Of a stretch of 64,000 bases of DNA, positions 18,155 through 27,385 are shown piece by piece. The notes beneath the pieces are model-generated. The model worked only from the letters and a program-made list of their open reading frames with translations. It did not search any database and was not told where the DNA came from. The position numbers and the translations under genes were made by a program. The DNA lies in the NCBI RefSeq assembly GCF_001890765.1, contig NZ_KV878783.1:3376771-3440770 (forward strand), written 5' to 3'. Within the stretch, counting starts at the first letter, position 1; each line of letters begins with the position of its first letter. This stretch comes from Spirulina major PCC 6313. GTDB lineage: Bacteria; Cyanobacteriota; Cyanobacteriia; Cyanobacteriales; Spirulinaceae.

Positions 18155-18200
18155 AAAACCCCCCACAGCTTGACGAGTCGCGACAAGTTGTGGGGGGTTT
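18155..18200 (-). terminator. Intrinsic terminator after gap
   Basis: On the minus strand, arms ACCCCCCACAACTTG and CAAGCTGTGGGGGGT enclose an 11-base loop and are followed by TTTTG. One mismatch breaks the 15-base stem. It lies between gap (stop at 18224) and the corA-like gene (start at 18119) and should end the gap transcript. Confidence 0.75.
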
Positions 18201-18223
18201 CTGCTCCAGGAATGGCAGGGGAG

Positions 18224-19219
18224 TTATGCGCCGAGCACTCGCAGGGCTTCGCGCACCATTTGGTTGGTGTAGCCCCATTCATTGTCATACCAAGTCATGA
18301 TTTTGACTAAGTTGCCATCCACCACTTGGGTCATGGCGAGGTCAATGATCGAGGCATGGGCATCGCCGATGATGTCAGCGGAGACAATGGGGTCGGCACT
18401 GGCGGCGAGAATGCCGTGGTACTTGCCGGCCACTTCTTCGGTAAAGATGGCGGTGAGTTCTTCAACGCTGGTATCCCGTGTCGTCACAAAGGTCAGATCC
18501 GAGAGAGAACCGACGGGGGTGGGCACGCGCACCGCTACACCGTCGAATTTACCAGCATAGTGGGGGAGGACTTTGGTGGTAGCGATCGCCGCTCCGGTAC
18601 TCGCCGGAACGAGATTCACCGCCCCCGCCCGACCCCGACGGAAATCCTTAGGATCATGGCGATCCACAATGCTTTGGGTAGCGGTGTAGGCGTGAATCGT
18701 GGTCATGATCGCCTTGGCAACCCCAATCCGCCGTTCCATAATCTCTGCCACAGGGGCAATGCAGTTGGTGGTACAACTGGCGGTGGAAAACATCGTGGCA
18801 TCGGCCGGCGCTTCCGTGACCCCATGCACCACCATCGGCACTTCGGGGCTTTTCGTCGGCGCGGAGAGAATCACCCGTTTCGCACCTGCATCGAGGTGCT
18901 TTTGCAGATCTTCCCCCTTGATAAAAAAGCCAGTGCATTCAAAAACCACATCAATATCCAATGATCCCCAGGGAATCTTTGCCGGGTCTCGTTCACTAAA
19001 AATTTTGACCTCGCGCCCGGCCACGGTGAGGCTGTTTTCTCCACTGCTCACGGTTTTGGCGTAGCGACCATAAACGGTGTCGTAGTTGAGCAGGTAGGCA
19101 AGGTTATCGGGGGGGACGAGATCGTTAATGGCGATCAATTCCAAGCTGGGGATGTCTTGGATAATTTTAAAGAGGGCACGACCAATTCGGCCGAGTCCAT
19201 TGATTGCGACTCTTGCCAT
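18224..19219 (-). CDS. gap: Glyceraldehyde-3-phosphate dehydrogenase, type I
   Basis: This 331-aa enzyme interconverts glyceraldehyde 3-phosphate and 1,3-bisphosphoglycerate. The nucleotide-binding motif INGLGRIGRA is at the N-terminus. The catalytic Cys149 lies in STASCTTNC and His176 in TTIHAYTA, and the C-terminus has TWYDNEWGYTNQMV. Asp33 in INDLVPPDN is the residue usually linked to NAD preference, which suggests a glycolytic (Gap1/Gap3-like) enzyme and not the NADPH-using Calvin-cycle Gap2; this is inference from one residue. The gene is transcribed alone and has its own terminator. Confidence 0.95.
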   Translation of the reverse strand: MARVAINGLGRIGRALFKIIQDIPSLELIAINDLVPPDNLAYLLNYDTVYGRYAKTVSSGENSLTVAGREVKIFSERDPAKIPWGSLDIDVVFECTGFFIKGEDLQKHLDAGAKRVILSAPTKSPEVPMVVHGVTEAPADATMFSTASCTTNCIAPVAEIMERRIGVAKAIMTTIHAYTATQSIVDRHDPKDFRRGRAGAVNLVPASTGAAIATTKVLPHYAGKFDGVAVRVPTPVGSLSDLTFVTTRDTSVEELTAIFTEEVAGKYHGILAASADPIVSADIIGDAHASIIDLAMTQVVDGNLVKIMTWYDNEWGYTNQMVREALRVLGA

Positions 19220-19414
19220 AGCGAAATATACTCCAGTGTTTCAACTGTTCTCCCTTTAGCTTGGGGGGAAAGGTTGGGGAAGGGGTGAAACTCTTGGATT
19301 TGTTTCAGATTTGAGGGGCAGAATCATGCAGAATAATCAAGATGAAATGATCATCCTGCATATTAGACGACATTTTGTAACTTGGATGACAGTCGAGGCA
19401 CGGACTGGGGGAGC

Positions 19415-20287
19415 TTAGGGGAGGTTGGCGATCGCACTCACATTCACCCGATTGATCTCGCGATACTCCCGCTTAAACAAACCCGTCAATACATTACCGG
19501 GGCCAATTTCCACCACGGTTTCCACCTGTTTTTCCACCAACGCGGCCATGATTTCGCGCCACCGCACTGAGCCGGTCATTTGCTGACTGAGACGGGTTTT
19601 GAGGACATCGGCAGCGGTGGCGGGGGTGGGGTCTACGTTGGAAAAAACCGGAATTTGGGCCGTTTGGAAGGTCACTGCATCAAGGGCGGCTTGAAACTTG
19701 GCGGCGGCGGGGTTCATCAGGGGCGAATGGAACGCACCGGAAACGGCTAAGGGCACGGCTCGCTTACTTTTCACCGTGGCAGCGATCGCATCTACGGCCG
19801 CCGGAGTTCCGGAAATCACCACCTGGCCGGCACTATTGTCATTGGCTAGCACCACGTCCGGATTGGCTGCGATCGCCGCTTCGAGGGCCCCACGGTCAAA
19901 GCCCAGCATCGCGATCATCTTGCCCCCCTCCGTCGCTGCCATCAATTCCGCCCGCTGCTTCACCAACTGCAACCCACTGGCAAAATCAAACACCTGCGCC
20001 CCATAGAGGGCAACATATTCCCCCAAACTATGCCCCGCCACAAAATCCGCTGTGCCTCGTTCGCGCAGCGCATCGACGAGCAACGCCTCAACGGTATATA
20101 AACAGGGCTGGGTATAGCGTGTGTCGCTCAGTTTCGCCTCATCCGCGCAGGCATCGAGCACCGACCAGCCGAGAATTTCCTCAGCGGCGGCTAATTTTTC
20201 CTGGGCGGCGGGTTGGTGGGTGAGGTCTGCCACCATGCCGACTTTTTGTGACCCTTGGCCGGGGAAGATCCATGCTGTTGTTGTCAT
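19415..20287 (-). CDS. fabD: Malonyl-CoA:ACP transacylase
   Basis: This 290-aa FabD loads malonyl groups from malonyl-CoA onto acyl carrier protein for fatty acid synthesis. The family motif FPGQGSQKVGM is at residues 8-18, the catalytic Ser87 in GHSLGEY and the active-site His187 in GAFHSPLM. It is the last gene of plsX-fabH-fabD on the minus strand; the fabH-fabD gap is 159 bases and holds a 10-bp direct-repeat array just upstream of this start, so fabD may also have its own control. Confidence 0.97.
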   Translation of the reverse strand: MTTTAWIFPGQGSQKVGMVADLTHQPAAQEKLAAAEEILGWSVLDACADEAKLSDTRYTQPCLYTVEALLVDALRERGTADFVAGHSLGEYVALYGAQVFDFASGLQLVKQRAELMAATEGGKMIAMLGFDRGALEAAIAANPDVVLANDNSAGQVVISGTPAAVDAIAATVKSKRAVPLAVSGAFHSPLMNPAAAKFQAALDAVTFQTAQIPVFSNVDPTPATAADVLKTRLSQQMTGSVRWREIMAALVEKQVETVVEIGPGNVLTGLFKREYREINRVNVSAIANLP

Positions 20288-20310
20288 TGGTTTTGCTGTT
20301 AATTAGGGTT

Positions 20311-20350
20311 TGAATTAAAGTGAATTACAGTGAATTACAGTGAATTAAAT
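20311..20350. repeat. Four 10-bp direct repeats upstream of fabD
   Basis: TGAATTAAAG, TGAATTACAG, TGAATTACAG and TGAATTAAAT follow each other with an exact 10-base step, 24-63 bases upstream of the fabD ATG on the minus strand. A step of about one helical turn places every copy on the same DNA face, as in regulator binding arrays. Simple slippage expansion is the alternative. Confidence 0.6.
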
Positions 20351-20446
20351 AATACGAAAAATTCCCATTGCAATGGTATTCATGGTGTCATGAATGCTGA
20401 GGGTAACTGTTGATGTCAGGTGGATCAAGGGAGACTGAATCGGGAT

Positions 20447-21448
20447 TCAACGACCCCATTCAAAAATCGCCGCGCCCCAACTGAGACCTGCGCCGAAGCC
20501 CGCGATCGCTACCACCTGCCCCGTTTGAATCTTGCCCGATCGCACCGCACCATCGAGGGCCAACGGAATCGAAGCCGCCGATGTGTTGCCGTACTCATGA
20601 ATATTACTAATCACGCGATCGCTGCTCATTTTCATCCGTTGGGCCACCGCATCAATAATCCGCTGGTTGGCTTGATGGAGAATCAACCAATCAATGGCCG
20701 TTGCATCGAGTTCCGCCCGGAATAAAGCCTTAGAAATCACGTCGGGAACCTTCGCCACGGCAAACCGATAGATCTCGCGACCGTTCATCGTGATCGGTTG
20801 GTAGCCGCCCAAGTCAATGGAAAAATCCGGCGTGAGGGGGGTCGTTTTGCCACCAAAGCCGAGGTTTAGGGTGTGGTTGAGGCGGCCATCGCTACAGAGT
20901 TCAACCCCCCGGAGGCGATCGCGCTCCTCATCCGCCTGCATCACCACCGCCCCCGCCCCATCGCCAAAGAGCACACAGGTGGTGCGATCGGTCCAATCCA
21001 CCCAGCGCGACAGGGCATCCGCCCCAATCACCACCACCGTCTGATACAGACCCGTGCGGATAAATTGTGCCGCCGTCACCATCCCAAACACAAACCCCGA
21101 ACAAGCCGCCGTCAGGTCGAACGCCACCGCCCGCGTTGCCCCCAACTCCGATTGAATCTTGCCCGCACTACCAAACAGATCATCCGGGGTCGAAGTCGCC
21201 AACAAAATCAAATCCACCGATTCCGGTGCAACATCCGCCATCGCCAACGCCTGCGCCGCCGCCTGGGTTCCCAACTCACTCAACCCCTGACCCGGTGCCA
21301 AAATATGCCGCTCCCGCATCCCCGTCCGCGAATGAATCCATTCATCCGACGTTTCCACGATCGCACTCAATTGATCATTGGTGAGGATCGCGTCCGGTGC
21401 CGCCGCCCCACATCCCGTTATCGCAACCCCAACCCCGGCTTGTTTCAA
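20447..21448 (-). CDS. fabH: 3-oxoacyl-[ACP] synthase III
   Basis: This 333-aa FabH condenses acetyl-CoA with malonyl-ACP to start fatty acid synthesis. The Cys-His-Asn triad is visible as Cys116 in TAACSGF, His258 in LHQAN and Asn288 in YGNTSAAS. The N-terminal TSDEWIHSRTGMRERHI and the C-terminal GFGAGLSWGAA are diagnostic. It follows plsX on the minus strand after 68 bases, so plsX and fabH are probably cotranscribed, as in many bacteria. Confidence 0.97.
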   Translation of the reverse strand: MKQAGVGVAITGCGAAAPDAILTNDQLSAIVETSDEWIHSRTGMRERHILAPGQGLSELGTQAAAQALAMADVAPESVDLILLATSTPDDLFGSAGKIQSELGATRAVAFDLTAACSGFVFGMVTAAQFIRTGLYQTVVVIGADALSRWVDWTDRTTCVLFGDGAGAVVMQADEERDRLRGVELCSDGRLNHTLNLGFGGKTTPLTPDFSIDLGGYQPITMNGREIYRFAVAKVPDVISKALFRAELDATAIDWLILHQANQRIIDAVAQRMKMSSDRVISNIHEYGNTSAASIPLALDGAVRSGKIQTGQVVAIAGFGAGLSWGAAIFEWGR

Positions 21449-21516
21449 AACTCGTTACCCTCCATCACAACACACTGACCCGATTCACCATCGCCGATCC
21501 TGAATCATCTCCAGCA

Positions 21517-22563
21517 TTAGGACGACGGTGGCTCACTGCTCGCCACCTGCTCCAGCCGCTGACTGTAATAGTCATGAATGCGGGCGAGCACCTGATTACG
21601 AATCGCCTCCTTCGCCAAGCGAATCGCGTTAAACACCGACGGCGCTTCCGAACTACCGTGGCCAATAATGCACACCCCATTCACCCCCAGGAGCAAACCG
21701 CCCCCATGTTCAGCATGGTCGATGCGTTGACCCACCCGCCGCAAATTCGGCCGCAGAATCGCCGACCCAATTTGCCCCCGGATGCCGTAGGGTAATTCTT
21801 CTTTTAGGGTTTGGATCAACACCCCGCCGATCGCTTCGGCAAATTTCAACAACACATTCCCCACAAAACCATCACAGACAATCACATCAAATTGCCCCGA
21901 CAGCACATCCCGTCCTTCGGCATTGCCCACAAAATTGATCGCCGTGTTGGCCGCGAGTAATTCATGGGCCCGTAGCGCCAATTCATTCCCCTTTGACGGT
22001 TCTTCACCAATATTGAGGAGGCCGATTTTCGGATTTTCCACCCCCAGGGCACATTGGCTATAGACCGACCCCATCAGGCCAAACTGTTCTAAATATTTCG
22101 GGCGAGAATCCACATTCGCGCCCACATCTAAGATAATGGCTGATTTTCCCGGTAATAACGTGGGGAAAATCGCCCCAATGGCAGGACGATCAATGCCTTT
22201 AATTCGGCCTAGACGCAGCAACGCCGCTGCCATCACTGCCCCCGAATGACCTGCAGAGAAGACCGCATCCGCCCGGTTTTGTTTCACCAAGTCCATCGCT
22301 ACATTGATCGAGGCCTTGGGTTTCCGTCGAACCCCAGTGGCCTCGTCATGCATTGAAATTACGTCCTCTGCCGCCACAATCTCGATCCGATCCGATCCGC
22401 CATGGGCTGTCAAGCATGCTTGAATTTTTTCAGGATCGCCAACCAAAAGGATCTCGGCATCTAATTCTTCAGCAGCGCGGACAGCACCAGCCACAATTTC
22501 ATCGGGGGCATGATCGCCGCCCATTGCGTCAACTGCAATTCTTTCCCGTGTCGATGATTTCAT
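21517..22563 (-). CDS. plsX: Phosphate acyltransferase PlsX
   Basis: This 348-aa PlsX converts acyl-ACP to acyl-phosphate for phospholipid synthesis at the cytoplasmic face of the membrane. Diagnostic segments are IAVDAMGGDHAP at the start, SAGHSGAVMAAALLRLGRIKGIDRPA, LDVGANVDSRP, GLLNIGEEPSKGNEL and CDGFVGNVLLK. It heads plsX-fabH-fabD, linking fatty acid initiation to glycerolipid synthesis. The C-terminal tail (QRLEQVASSEPPSS) is longer than average and polar. The start at 22563 fits the family N-terminus. Confidence 0.97.
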   Translation of the reverse strand: MKSSTRERIAVDAMGGDHAPDEIVAGAVRAAEELDAEILLVGDPEKIQACLTAHGGSDRIEIVAAEDVISMHDEATGVRRKPKASINVAMDLVKQNRADAVFSAGHSGAVMAAALLRLGRIKGIDRPAIGAIFPTLLPGKSAIILDVGANVDSRPKYLEQFGLMGSVYSQCALGVENPKIGLLNIGEEPSKGNELALRAHELLAANTAINFVGNAEGRDVLSGQFDVIVCDGFVGNVLLKFAEAIGGVLIQTLKEELPYGIRGQIGSAILRPNLRRVGQRIDHAEHGGGLLLGVNGVCIIGHGSSEAPSVFNAIRLAKEAIRNQVLARIHDYYSQRLEQVASSEPPSS

Positions 22564-22795
22564 TGGTTGGGTGTGATAGAAACCGTAAAGATTTTACCAG
22601 ATTCAGATCCGGTGAGGTGCATGATTTTGCCGAGAATGGGGAAGAAGGGGGTGCGATCGCCGTCGGAATTCACGACGGATCGCCGTTGGATTCCGGCGGA
22701 TTCACGGGAGAATTTGTCCAGGGGAAGGGGCAAGATCTGTCTAGAATACAAGACGGTCTGTGATTTATCTGGTGTTGAATCTTAAGGAGTCGTTC

Positions 22796-24103
22796 ATGGG
22801 TCGAGTGATGATGGGTCTGGGTAGTGTGGTGTTGGCATTAGGGGTGGGGATGGTGGCCTGCTCACGTCCATCGGATCAGATTACTCAGAGGTTGGCGTGG
22901 CAAGCGGCTCCGTTTTTTCAACCCCCGGCTGAACCCGATGGCGTGGCCGAGGACTTGATGGCGCAGTACCTCCAACGGTTGCGGCAGCGGGGCATCAGTG
23001 AGACGACCCAGGGGATTTATTTGCAATCGGGGCTGACCCGGTTGGCGGTGCATCAGGGCACAATACCCCAATCGGCGGCCTCGCTAACGAAAGTGGCGAC
23101 GACCTTGGCGGCGGTGGAGGAGTGGGGCTTGGCCCATCGCTTTGCGACGACGGTGTATGGCACAGGTTCCGTGGAAAATGGGGTGTTACGGGGGGATTTG
23201 GTGGTGGAGGGGACGGGGAATCCGTTTTTTGTCTGGGAGGAGGCGATCGCCGTCGGGAATGCCCTCAATGCCCAAGGCATTCGCCAAGTGACAGGGAATC
23301 TGGTGATTGTCGGGCCGTTTTACATGAACTACAAAACCCAACCCGAACAGGCGGGGGAACTTTTCCGGGTGGCGTTGACCCCGTCCCAATGGCCCCAAGC
23401 TGCCCAAACGGAATACAACCGACTGCCCCCCGGTACGCCTAAACCTCAGGTGCAATGGCAGGGGTCGGTGGTGGTGGCATCAACCGTGCCTCCGGCGACG
23501 ATGCTGCTGCGGCATCAGTCGGTGAATTTGGGGAATATCCTCAAGCAGATGAATATCTACAGTAATAATGTGATGGCCCAGGTGTTGGCGGAAGCAGCGG
23601 GGGGCGCAGCGGGGGTGGCGCGAATGGCGGCGGCGGCGGCGGGTGTGCCCCAGGACGAAATTCAATTGATCAATGGCTCCGGGTTGGGGACGGCGAATCG
23701 GATTTCGCCCCGCGCCACGGTGGCGATGTTGCAGCGATTGGAGCAGGATTTGGCGGCCCAGGGGGCGGGGATTGCGGATCTGTTTCCGGTGGCGGGGCGC
23801 GATCGCCAAGGGACGATGCAAGACCGGAATTTTCCGCCGGGGACGCTGATTAAGACGGGGACATTAAACAGCGTCAGTGCCTTGGCGGGGGTGTTACCAA
23901 CGCGCGATCGCGGCTGGGTGTGGTTTGCGATCGTCAATAACAATGGGCCAACGGTGGAATTTCGGGCCCAACAGGATCGCTTCTTACAAGATCTCTCCCA
24001 AGCCTGGGGTACAGCCCCCCTCACGGCTCAAGCCGCTGGCATTGCCGATGAAGCCCTCGGCGATCCCCTGCGCATTCAAACCGGAGCCGCCCTCCAGCCC
24101 TAG
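22796..24103 (+). CDS. dacB: D-alanyl-D-alanine carboxypeptidase, PBP4 (S13) family
   Basis: This 435-aa protein has the three penicillin-binding motifs: SLTK (residues 96-99, nucleophile Ser96), SNN (256-258) and KTG (353-355). The order and spacing, with a large insert between the first two, fit family S13 (PBP4/DacB), which trims peptidoglycan stem peptides or cuts cross-links. An AAGGAG ribosome site lies just before the ATG at 22796, so that start is preferred over the one 12 codons upstream. The N-terminal hydrophobic segment ends in MVACS, a weak lipobox, so a lipoprotein anchor is possible. The family insert appears shorter than in E. coli DacB. Confidence 0.92.
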   Translation: MGRVMMGLGSVVLALGVGMVACSRPSDQITQRLAWQAAPFFQPPAEPDGVAEDLMAQYLQRLRQRGISETTQGIYLQSGLTRLAVHQGTIPQSAASLTKVATTLAAVEEWGLAHRFATTVYGTGSVENGVLRGDLVVEGTGNPFFVWEEAIAVGNALNAQGIRQVTGNLVIVGPFYMNYKTQPEQAGELFRVALTPSQWPQAAQTEYNRLPPGTPKPQVQWQGSVVVASTVPPATMLLRHQSVNLGNILKQMNIYSNNVMAQVLAEAAGGAAGVARMAAAAAGVPQDEIQLINGSGLGTANRISPRATVAMLQRLEQDLAAQGAGIADLFPVAGRDRQGTMQDRNFPPGTLIKTGTLNSVSALAGVLPTRDRGWVWFAIVNNNGPTVEFRAQQDRFLQDLSQAWGTAPLTAQAAGIADEALGDPLRIQTGAALQP

Positions 24104-24206
24104 AGACCTGTCTTCGCGCTCATGGACACGCTCGAAATTGTCCGAATGGGGTTAAGATTGGGGGGAAATTGACGCGCGATGTCCGAGCCGCAGTACCTTA
24201 AGCAGA

Positions 24207-25172
24207 ATGTTGATGGTCGAAGAACCTAATCTCTTTTGGTTTGGCGTATTTCTCTGGGTGGGAGGAACAGCCTTTTTTTTGAGTTTGATCGGGGGAAAGT
24301 CCGCAACGGCCCCCGTCGTTGACTTGGACTGTCAGTATGAGTTTGATCCGCTGCTGAGCGATCGCCTCAAACAGGCCAATATCCTCAGTTGGGCCCTCCT
24401 CCAACGCAAAGCCGGTCTCACCCCCAAGCACCTGCGCCAGTTGCGCCAAGGTAGTCTCGATCTGCTCAGTTTTACAGAACTGAATCGCTTGGCCCGTACC
24501 CTGAATTGGACCCTAGAAGAATTGCTCCAGGCCTACGGGGTGACGTTCCCCTCCTTGGGCAGTGCATTCCAAGAAGTGGCCAAACTCCACAGTCAAGGGC
24601 AGCAACTCTATAACGAAAAAACTGAACTCCAAGAGCAACTGACCCGCGCCCAAGCCGGCCTCACGGTGACCACCAATGATCTGGTCGCGGCCCAAGAGCG
24701 GATTCAGTTGCTCGAAACGGAGCTTGAACGCCGAGAACATCACTGGCAAACCACCCTCGAAGATGCCAATAATCAGGTGCTGCAACTCCAACAACAATGC
24801 CGCCGCCTCCGCACCGAAGTCCAGCAACAACGGGATCAACTGACAGTGGAGTTTCAGTATCAAATGTTCGAGGTGTTGCAGACGTTGCTGATGAATTTCC
24901 CAACGGCGACGGTGATGGCGGAAGCCAAACCCACGTTACCAGCGCGGAATGTGGTGGCGCTGTTCTCACCGTTGCGATCGCTCCTCCAACAGTGGGGCTA
25001 TCAAGCGATCGGCGAGGCCTGGGGGCAAGTGTTTTATGACCCGCAATTGCACCAGCCCGACAGCCCCGATATTCGGGAAGGGGAATTGGTCTATGTCCGT
25101 TTCGTGGGCTATCGAGACGGCGATCGCATCCTCTGCCCCGCGAAAGTGAGCCGCACCCTCCCTCGCACCTAG
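24207..25172 (+). CDS. Membrane-anchored HTH, coiled-coil and GrpE-like protein
   Basis: This 321-aa protein has an N-terminal membrane segment (about residues 10-28) and an XRE-like helix-turn-helix region (about 55-108: LLQRKAGLTPKHLRQLRQGSL). A long coiled coil (about 118-215) follows. The C-terminal domain (LLMNFPTATVM, LFSPLRSLLQQWG, IREGELVYVRFVGYR, PAKVSRTLPR) resembles proteins often annotated in cyanobacteria as GrpE-like. True GrpE exchanges nucleotide on DnaK; here the evidence supports only relatedness. A membrane-tethered putative DNA-binding domain is unusual. A second possible start is Met3. It is followed after 4 bases by a small secreted protein gene, probably in one operon. 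Confidence 0.7.
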   Translation: MLMVEEPNLFWFGVFLWVGGTAFFLSLIGGKSATAPVVDLDCQYEFDPLLSDRLKQANILSWALLQRKAGLTPKHLRQLRQGSLDLLSFTELNRLARTLNWTLEELLQAYGVTFPSLGSAFQEVAKLHSQGQQLYNEKTELQEQLTRAQAGLTVTTNDLVAAQERIQLLETELERREHHWQTTLEDANNQVLQLQQQCRRLRTEVQQQRDQLTVEFQYQMFEVLQTLLMNFPTATVMAEAKPTLPARNVVALFSPLRSLLQQWGYQAIGEAWGQVFYDPQLHQPDSPDIREGELVYVRFVGYRDGDRILCPAKVSRTLPRT

Positions 25173-25176
25173 TCCC

Positions 25177-25491
25177 ATGACCCGCAACCCCTGGCACCAT
25201 CACCTCATCAGCTTCCTGTGTCTTATCGTGCTGGGGTGGTTTGGGGTGCAGTTACCGGCCTTCGCCGCCACCTGTCGCCCATGGCAGGGTCACGAAATCT
25301 GTATTCTCCGCCTCAAACGGAGCGCGAAATATTACTGGGAATATCGCGCTCAGATCAGCATCGACGGTAACCAGCAACCCCCCACCCGCTACAATTGCCG
25401 CGATCGCACCCAAACCCCCAAGGGTCAACCCACCACATCGTTTACTGCCGAGAGCGCGGGCGCGTTCGTCTGCCACCTGATGCAACGATAA
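25177..25491 (+). CDS. Small exported cysteine-containing protein
   Basis: This 104-aa protein has a clear signal peptide (HHLISFLCLIVLGWFGVQLPAFAA, cleavage after AFA or AFAA near residue 30). The mature part is about 73 aa with four Cys (TCRPW, EICIL, YNCRD, FVCHL), which suggests two disulfides in the periplasm or thylakoid lumen. No named domain is recognised. It starts 4 bases after the GrpE-like gene stop, which supports cotranscription. Confidence 0.65.
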   Translation: MTRNPWHHHLISFLCLIVLGWFGVQLPAFAATCRPWQGHEICILRLKRSAKYYWEYRAQISIDGNQQPPTRYNCRDRTQTPKGQPTTSFTAESAGAFVCHLMQR

Positions 25492-25529
25492 TCTTGCCAG
25501 ACCTGAGATCATCGCAGGGCAGGGGAGCC

Positions 25530-25852
25530 GTGAGCCAGAGGCTCACAATACTAAGGGAGTGCGCTTGTGTCGTGCGAGCTAGAAGCTCGCGACTCTGAAT
25601 TTCAGCACCAAGAGAGTGGGAGCTTCTAGCTCGCTACTACAAACAGAAAAAGGAAGCAGTAAGCCAGAGGCTCACACTACAAAAAAACGTTCTCTTGTGT
25701 AGTGGGAGCTTCTAGCTCGCTACTACAAACAGAAAAAGGAAGCAGTGAGCCAGAGGCTCACACTACAAAAAAACGTTCTCTTGTGTAGTGCGAGCTTCTA
25801 GCTCGCTACCTTTGTTCTAGCTCGCTACCTTTGTTCTAGCTCGCTACCTTTG
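25530..25852. repeat. Hairpin-rich repeat block, 86-bp and 19-bp tandem units
   Basis: The block starts with palindromes GTGAGCCAGAGGCTCAC (25530-25546) and a GCGAGCTAGAAGCTCGC copy near 25577. From 25621 a unit of 86 bp is repeated (AGCTTCTAGCTCGCTAC at 25621, 25707 and 25793), each carrying a GAGCT-type and a GAGCC-type hairpin and ACGTTCTCTTGTGTAGT. From 25796 a 19-bp unit, TTCTAGCTCGCTACCTTTG, is repeated three times. The rest of 25492-25880 holds no gene. It belongs to the same hairpin family as the array at 11177. Confidence 0.9.
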
Positions 25853-25880
25853 ATGTCAGCATCTCGGATCGGGTAGAAGA

Positions 25881-27329
25881 TCAGACGCTGATTGAATTCG
25901 CCCAATCCTTCGCCCAGAGGAGGGTTTTTTGGACGGTGGGCATGTCGGCGGCTTCGCAGTAGAGGCGCAGGACGGGTTCTGTACCGGAGAAGCGGATCAG
26001 GAGCCAACTATCATTAGCCAGCCGGAATTTATAACCATCGATGGCGAGGCAGTCCGTAACGGCTTGGCCGGCTACTTCCGTGGGGGTGTTGGATTGGAGT
26101 TCGGCGAGGAGGGCATTGCGCACGGCCATGCTGGCAAGGGGGAGGTCAATGCGATCGTAGGTGGAGGTGAAGCCGACGCTGGCCTGTAGTTGGGCGTAGC
26201 GATCGCCAATATCTTGCCCCGATTCCACCACCGCTTCGAGGACATAGAGCGCCGACAGCAAGGCATCGCGCTCCGGAATATGCGTGCCGTAGCCTACGCC
26301 GCCGGATTCTTCACCGCCCACGAGGACTTCCGCCGTGAGCATGCGATCGCCGATGTATTTATAGCCAATCGGCGTTTCATAGAGGGGAATATGATTCAAC
26401 GCTGCCAGTTTTGGAATCAGATCCGAACCGCTGACGGTTTTGACAATTTCGCCGGTAAAGCCCTTGGTTTTGGAGAGATGATCCACCAAGATCGGGATCA
26501 AGACTTGGGAACTGCGGAAATTACCCTGACCATCCACGGCGGCAATGCGATCGCTATCCCCATCAAACACCAGCCCCACCCGCAACACATCCGGTTGATC
26601 GTGGGCGGATTGGCGAATGGCGCGGAAAATTTCCGATAAATATTTCGGCAACGGCTCCGGAGCACCACCGCCGAAGAGGGGATCGCGATCGCCGTTAATT
26701 TCATCAATAGCAATTCCCAACAGCCGCTCCAGCCCCGTAGCTGCCGCCCCATGCATCACATCCGCAAACACCCGCAACCGATCCGTTGCGATCGCCTCCC
26801 GAATCCGCGCAATATCCACCTTGCCCTGCAACGCCGCGCAATAGCTCGTCCAGGGGTCAAAGGTCATCAGCGTGCCAGGAGTGCGATCGCTCGGCAACGC
26901 CTCCCCTAAGCGTGCTTCGATTTGGCTGGTAATTTCCTGCGTCACCGAGCCACCAAAACAGCCCTTCACCTTCAAGCCCAAATACTTCGCCGGATTGTGG
27001 CTCGCCGTCAGCACGATCGCCCCCAAAGCCTGCTCCGCCTTCGCCGCCCAAGAAAAGGCCGGCGTGGGGGCGTAGCTCTCTGAGAGCATCACATCAAACC
27101 CCATGGCTTGGATCGCTTCGGCTGCCACCTGGGCAAAATCCTCCGCCATAAAGCGGCGATCGTACCCGACAATCACCAAGCGGGGATTAGCCACATCTCC
27201 ATAATTGGCCACCAACACCTCCGCCGCCCAAGAGGCCACCGTTACCACCCGCTCCATAGTAAAATCTGCGGCGATTACCCCTCGCCAGCCATCGGTTCCG
27301 AACTTGATGGGATTGAGCGTGAAAGCCAT
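25881..27329 (-). CDS. Phosphoglucomutase/phosphomannomutase
   Basis: This 482-aa alpha-D-phosphohexomutase has all four family signatures. They are the phosphoserine loop TASHNP (Ser110), the metal loop DGDSDR, the sugar loop GGEESGG, and the phosphate-binding RFSGTEPVLRLY. It moves phosphate between the 1- and 6-positions of glucose (or mannose), linking glycolysis with glycogen and cell-wall sugar synthesis. The start MAFTLNPIKFGTDGWRG at 27329 agrees with the family; an upstream extension to 27422 does not. Family members with this sequence pattern act mainly on glucose phosphates, but specificity is inferred. The preceding 107-aa gene on the same strand may be cotranscribed. Confidence 0.93.
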   Translation of the reverse strand: MAFTLNPIKFGTDGWRGVIAADFTMERVVTVASWAAEVLVANYGDVANPRLVIVGYDRRFMAEDFAQVAAEAIQAMGFDVMLSESYAPTPAFSWAAKAEQALGAIVLTASHNPAKYLGLKVKGCFGGSVTQEITSQIEARLGEALPSDRTPGTLMTFDPWTSYCAALQGKVDIARIREAIATDRLRVFADVMHGAAATGLERLLGIAIDEINGDRDPLFGGGAPEPLPKYLSEIFRAIRQSAHDQPDVLRVGLVFDGDSDRIAAVDGQGNFRSSQVLIPILVDHLSKTKGFTGEIVKTVSGSDLIPKLAALNHIPLYETPIGYKYIGDRMLTAEVLVGGEESGGVGYGTHIPERDALLSALYVLEAVVESGQDIGDRYAQLQASVGFTSTYDRIDLPLASMAVRNALLAELQSNTPTEVAGQAVTDCLAIDGYKFRLANDSWLLIRFSGTEPVLRLYCEAADMPTVQKTLLWAKDWANSISV

Positions 27330-27385
27330 GGTGTCTATGTCCTGAAGCGCTTGTAGTCCCTCGATTGTAGCTTGAATTCTGGGGG

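Noticed and set aside
19326-19418. 30-codon frame between gap and fabD
   Set aside because: No ribosome site, no motif and no hydrophobic helix; likely chance.
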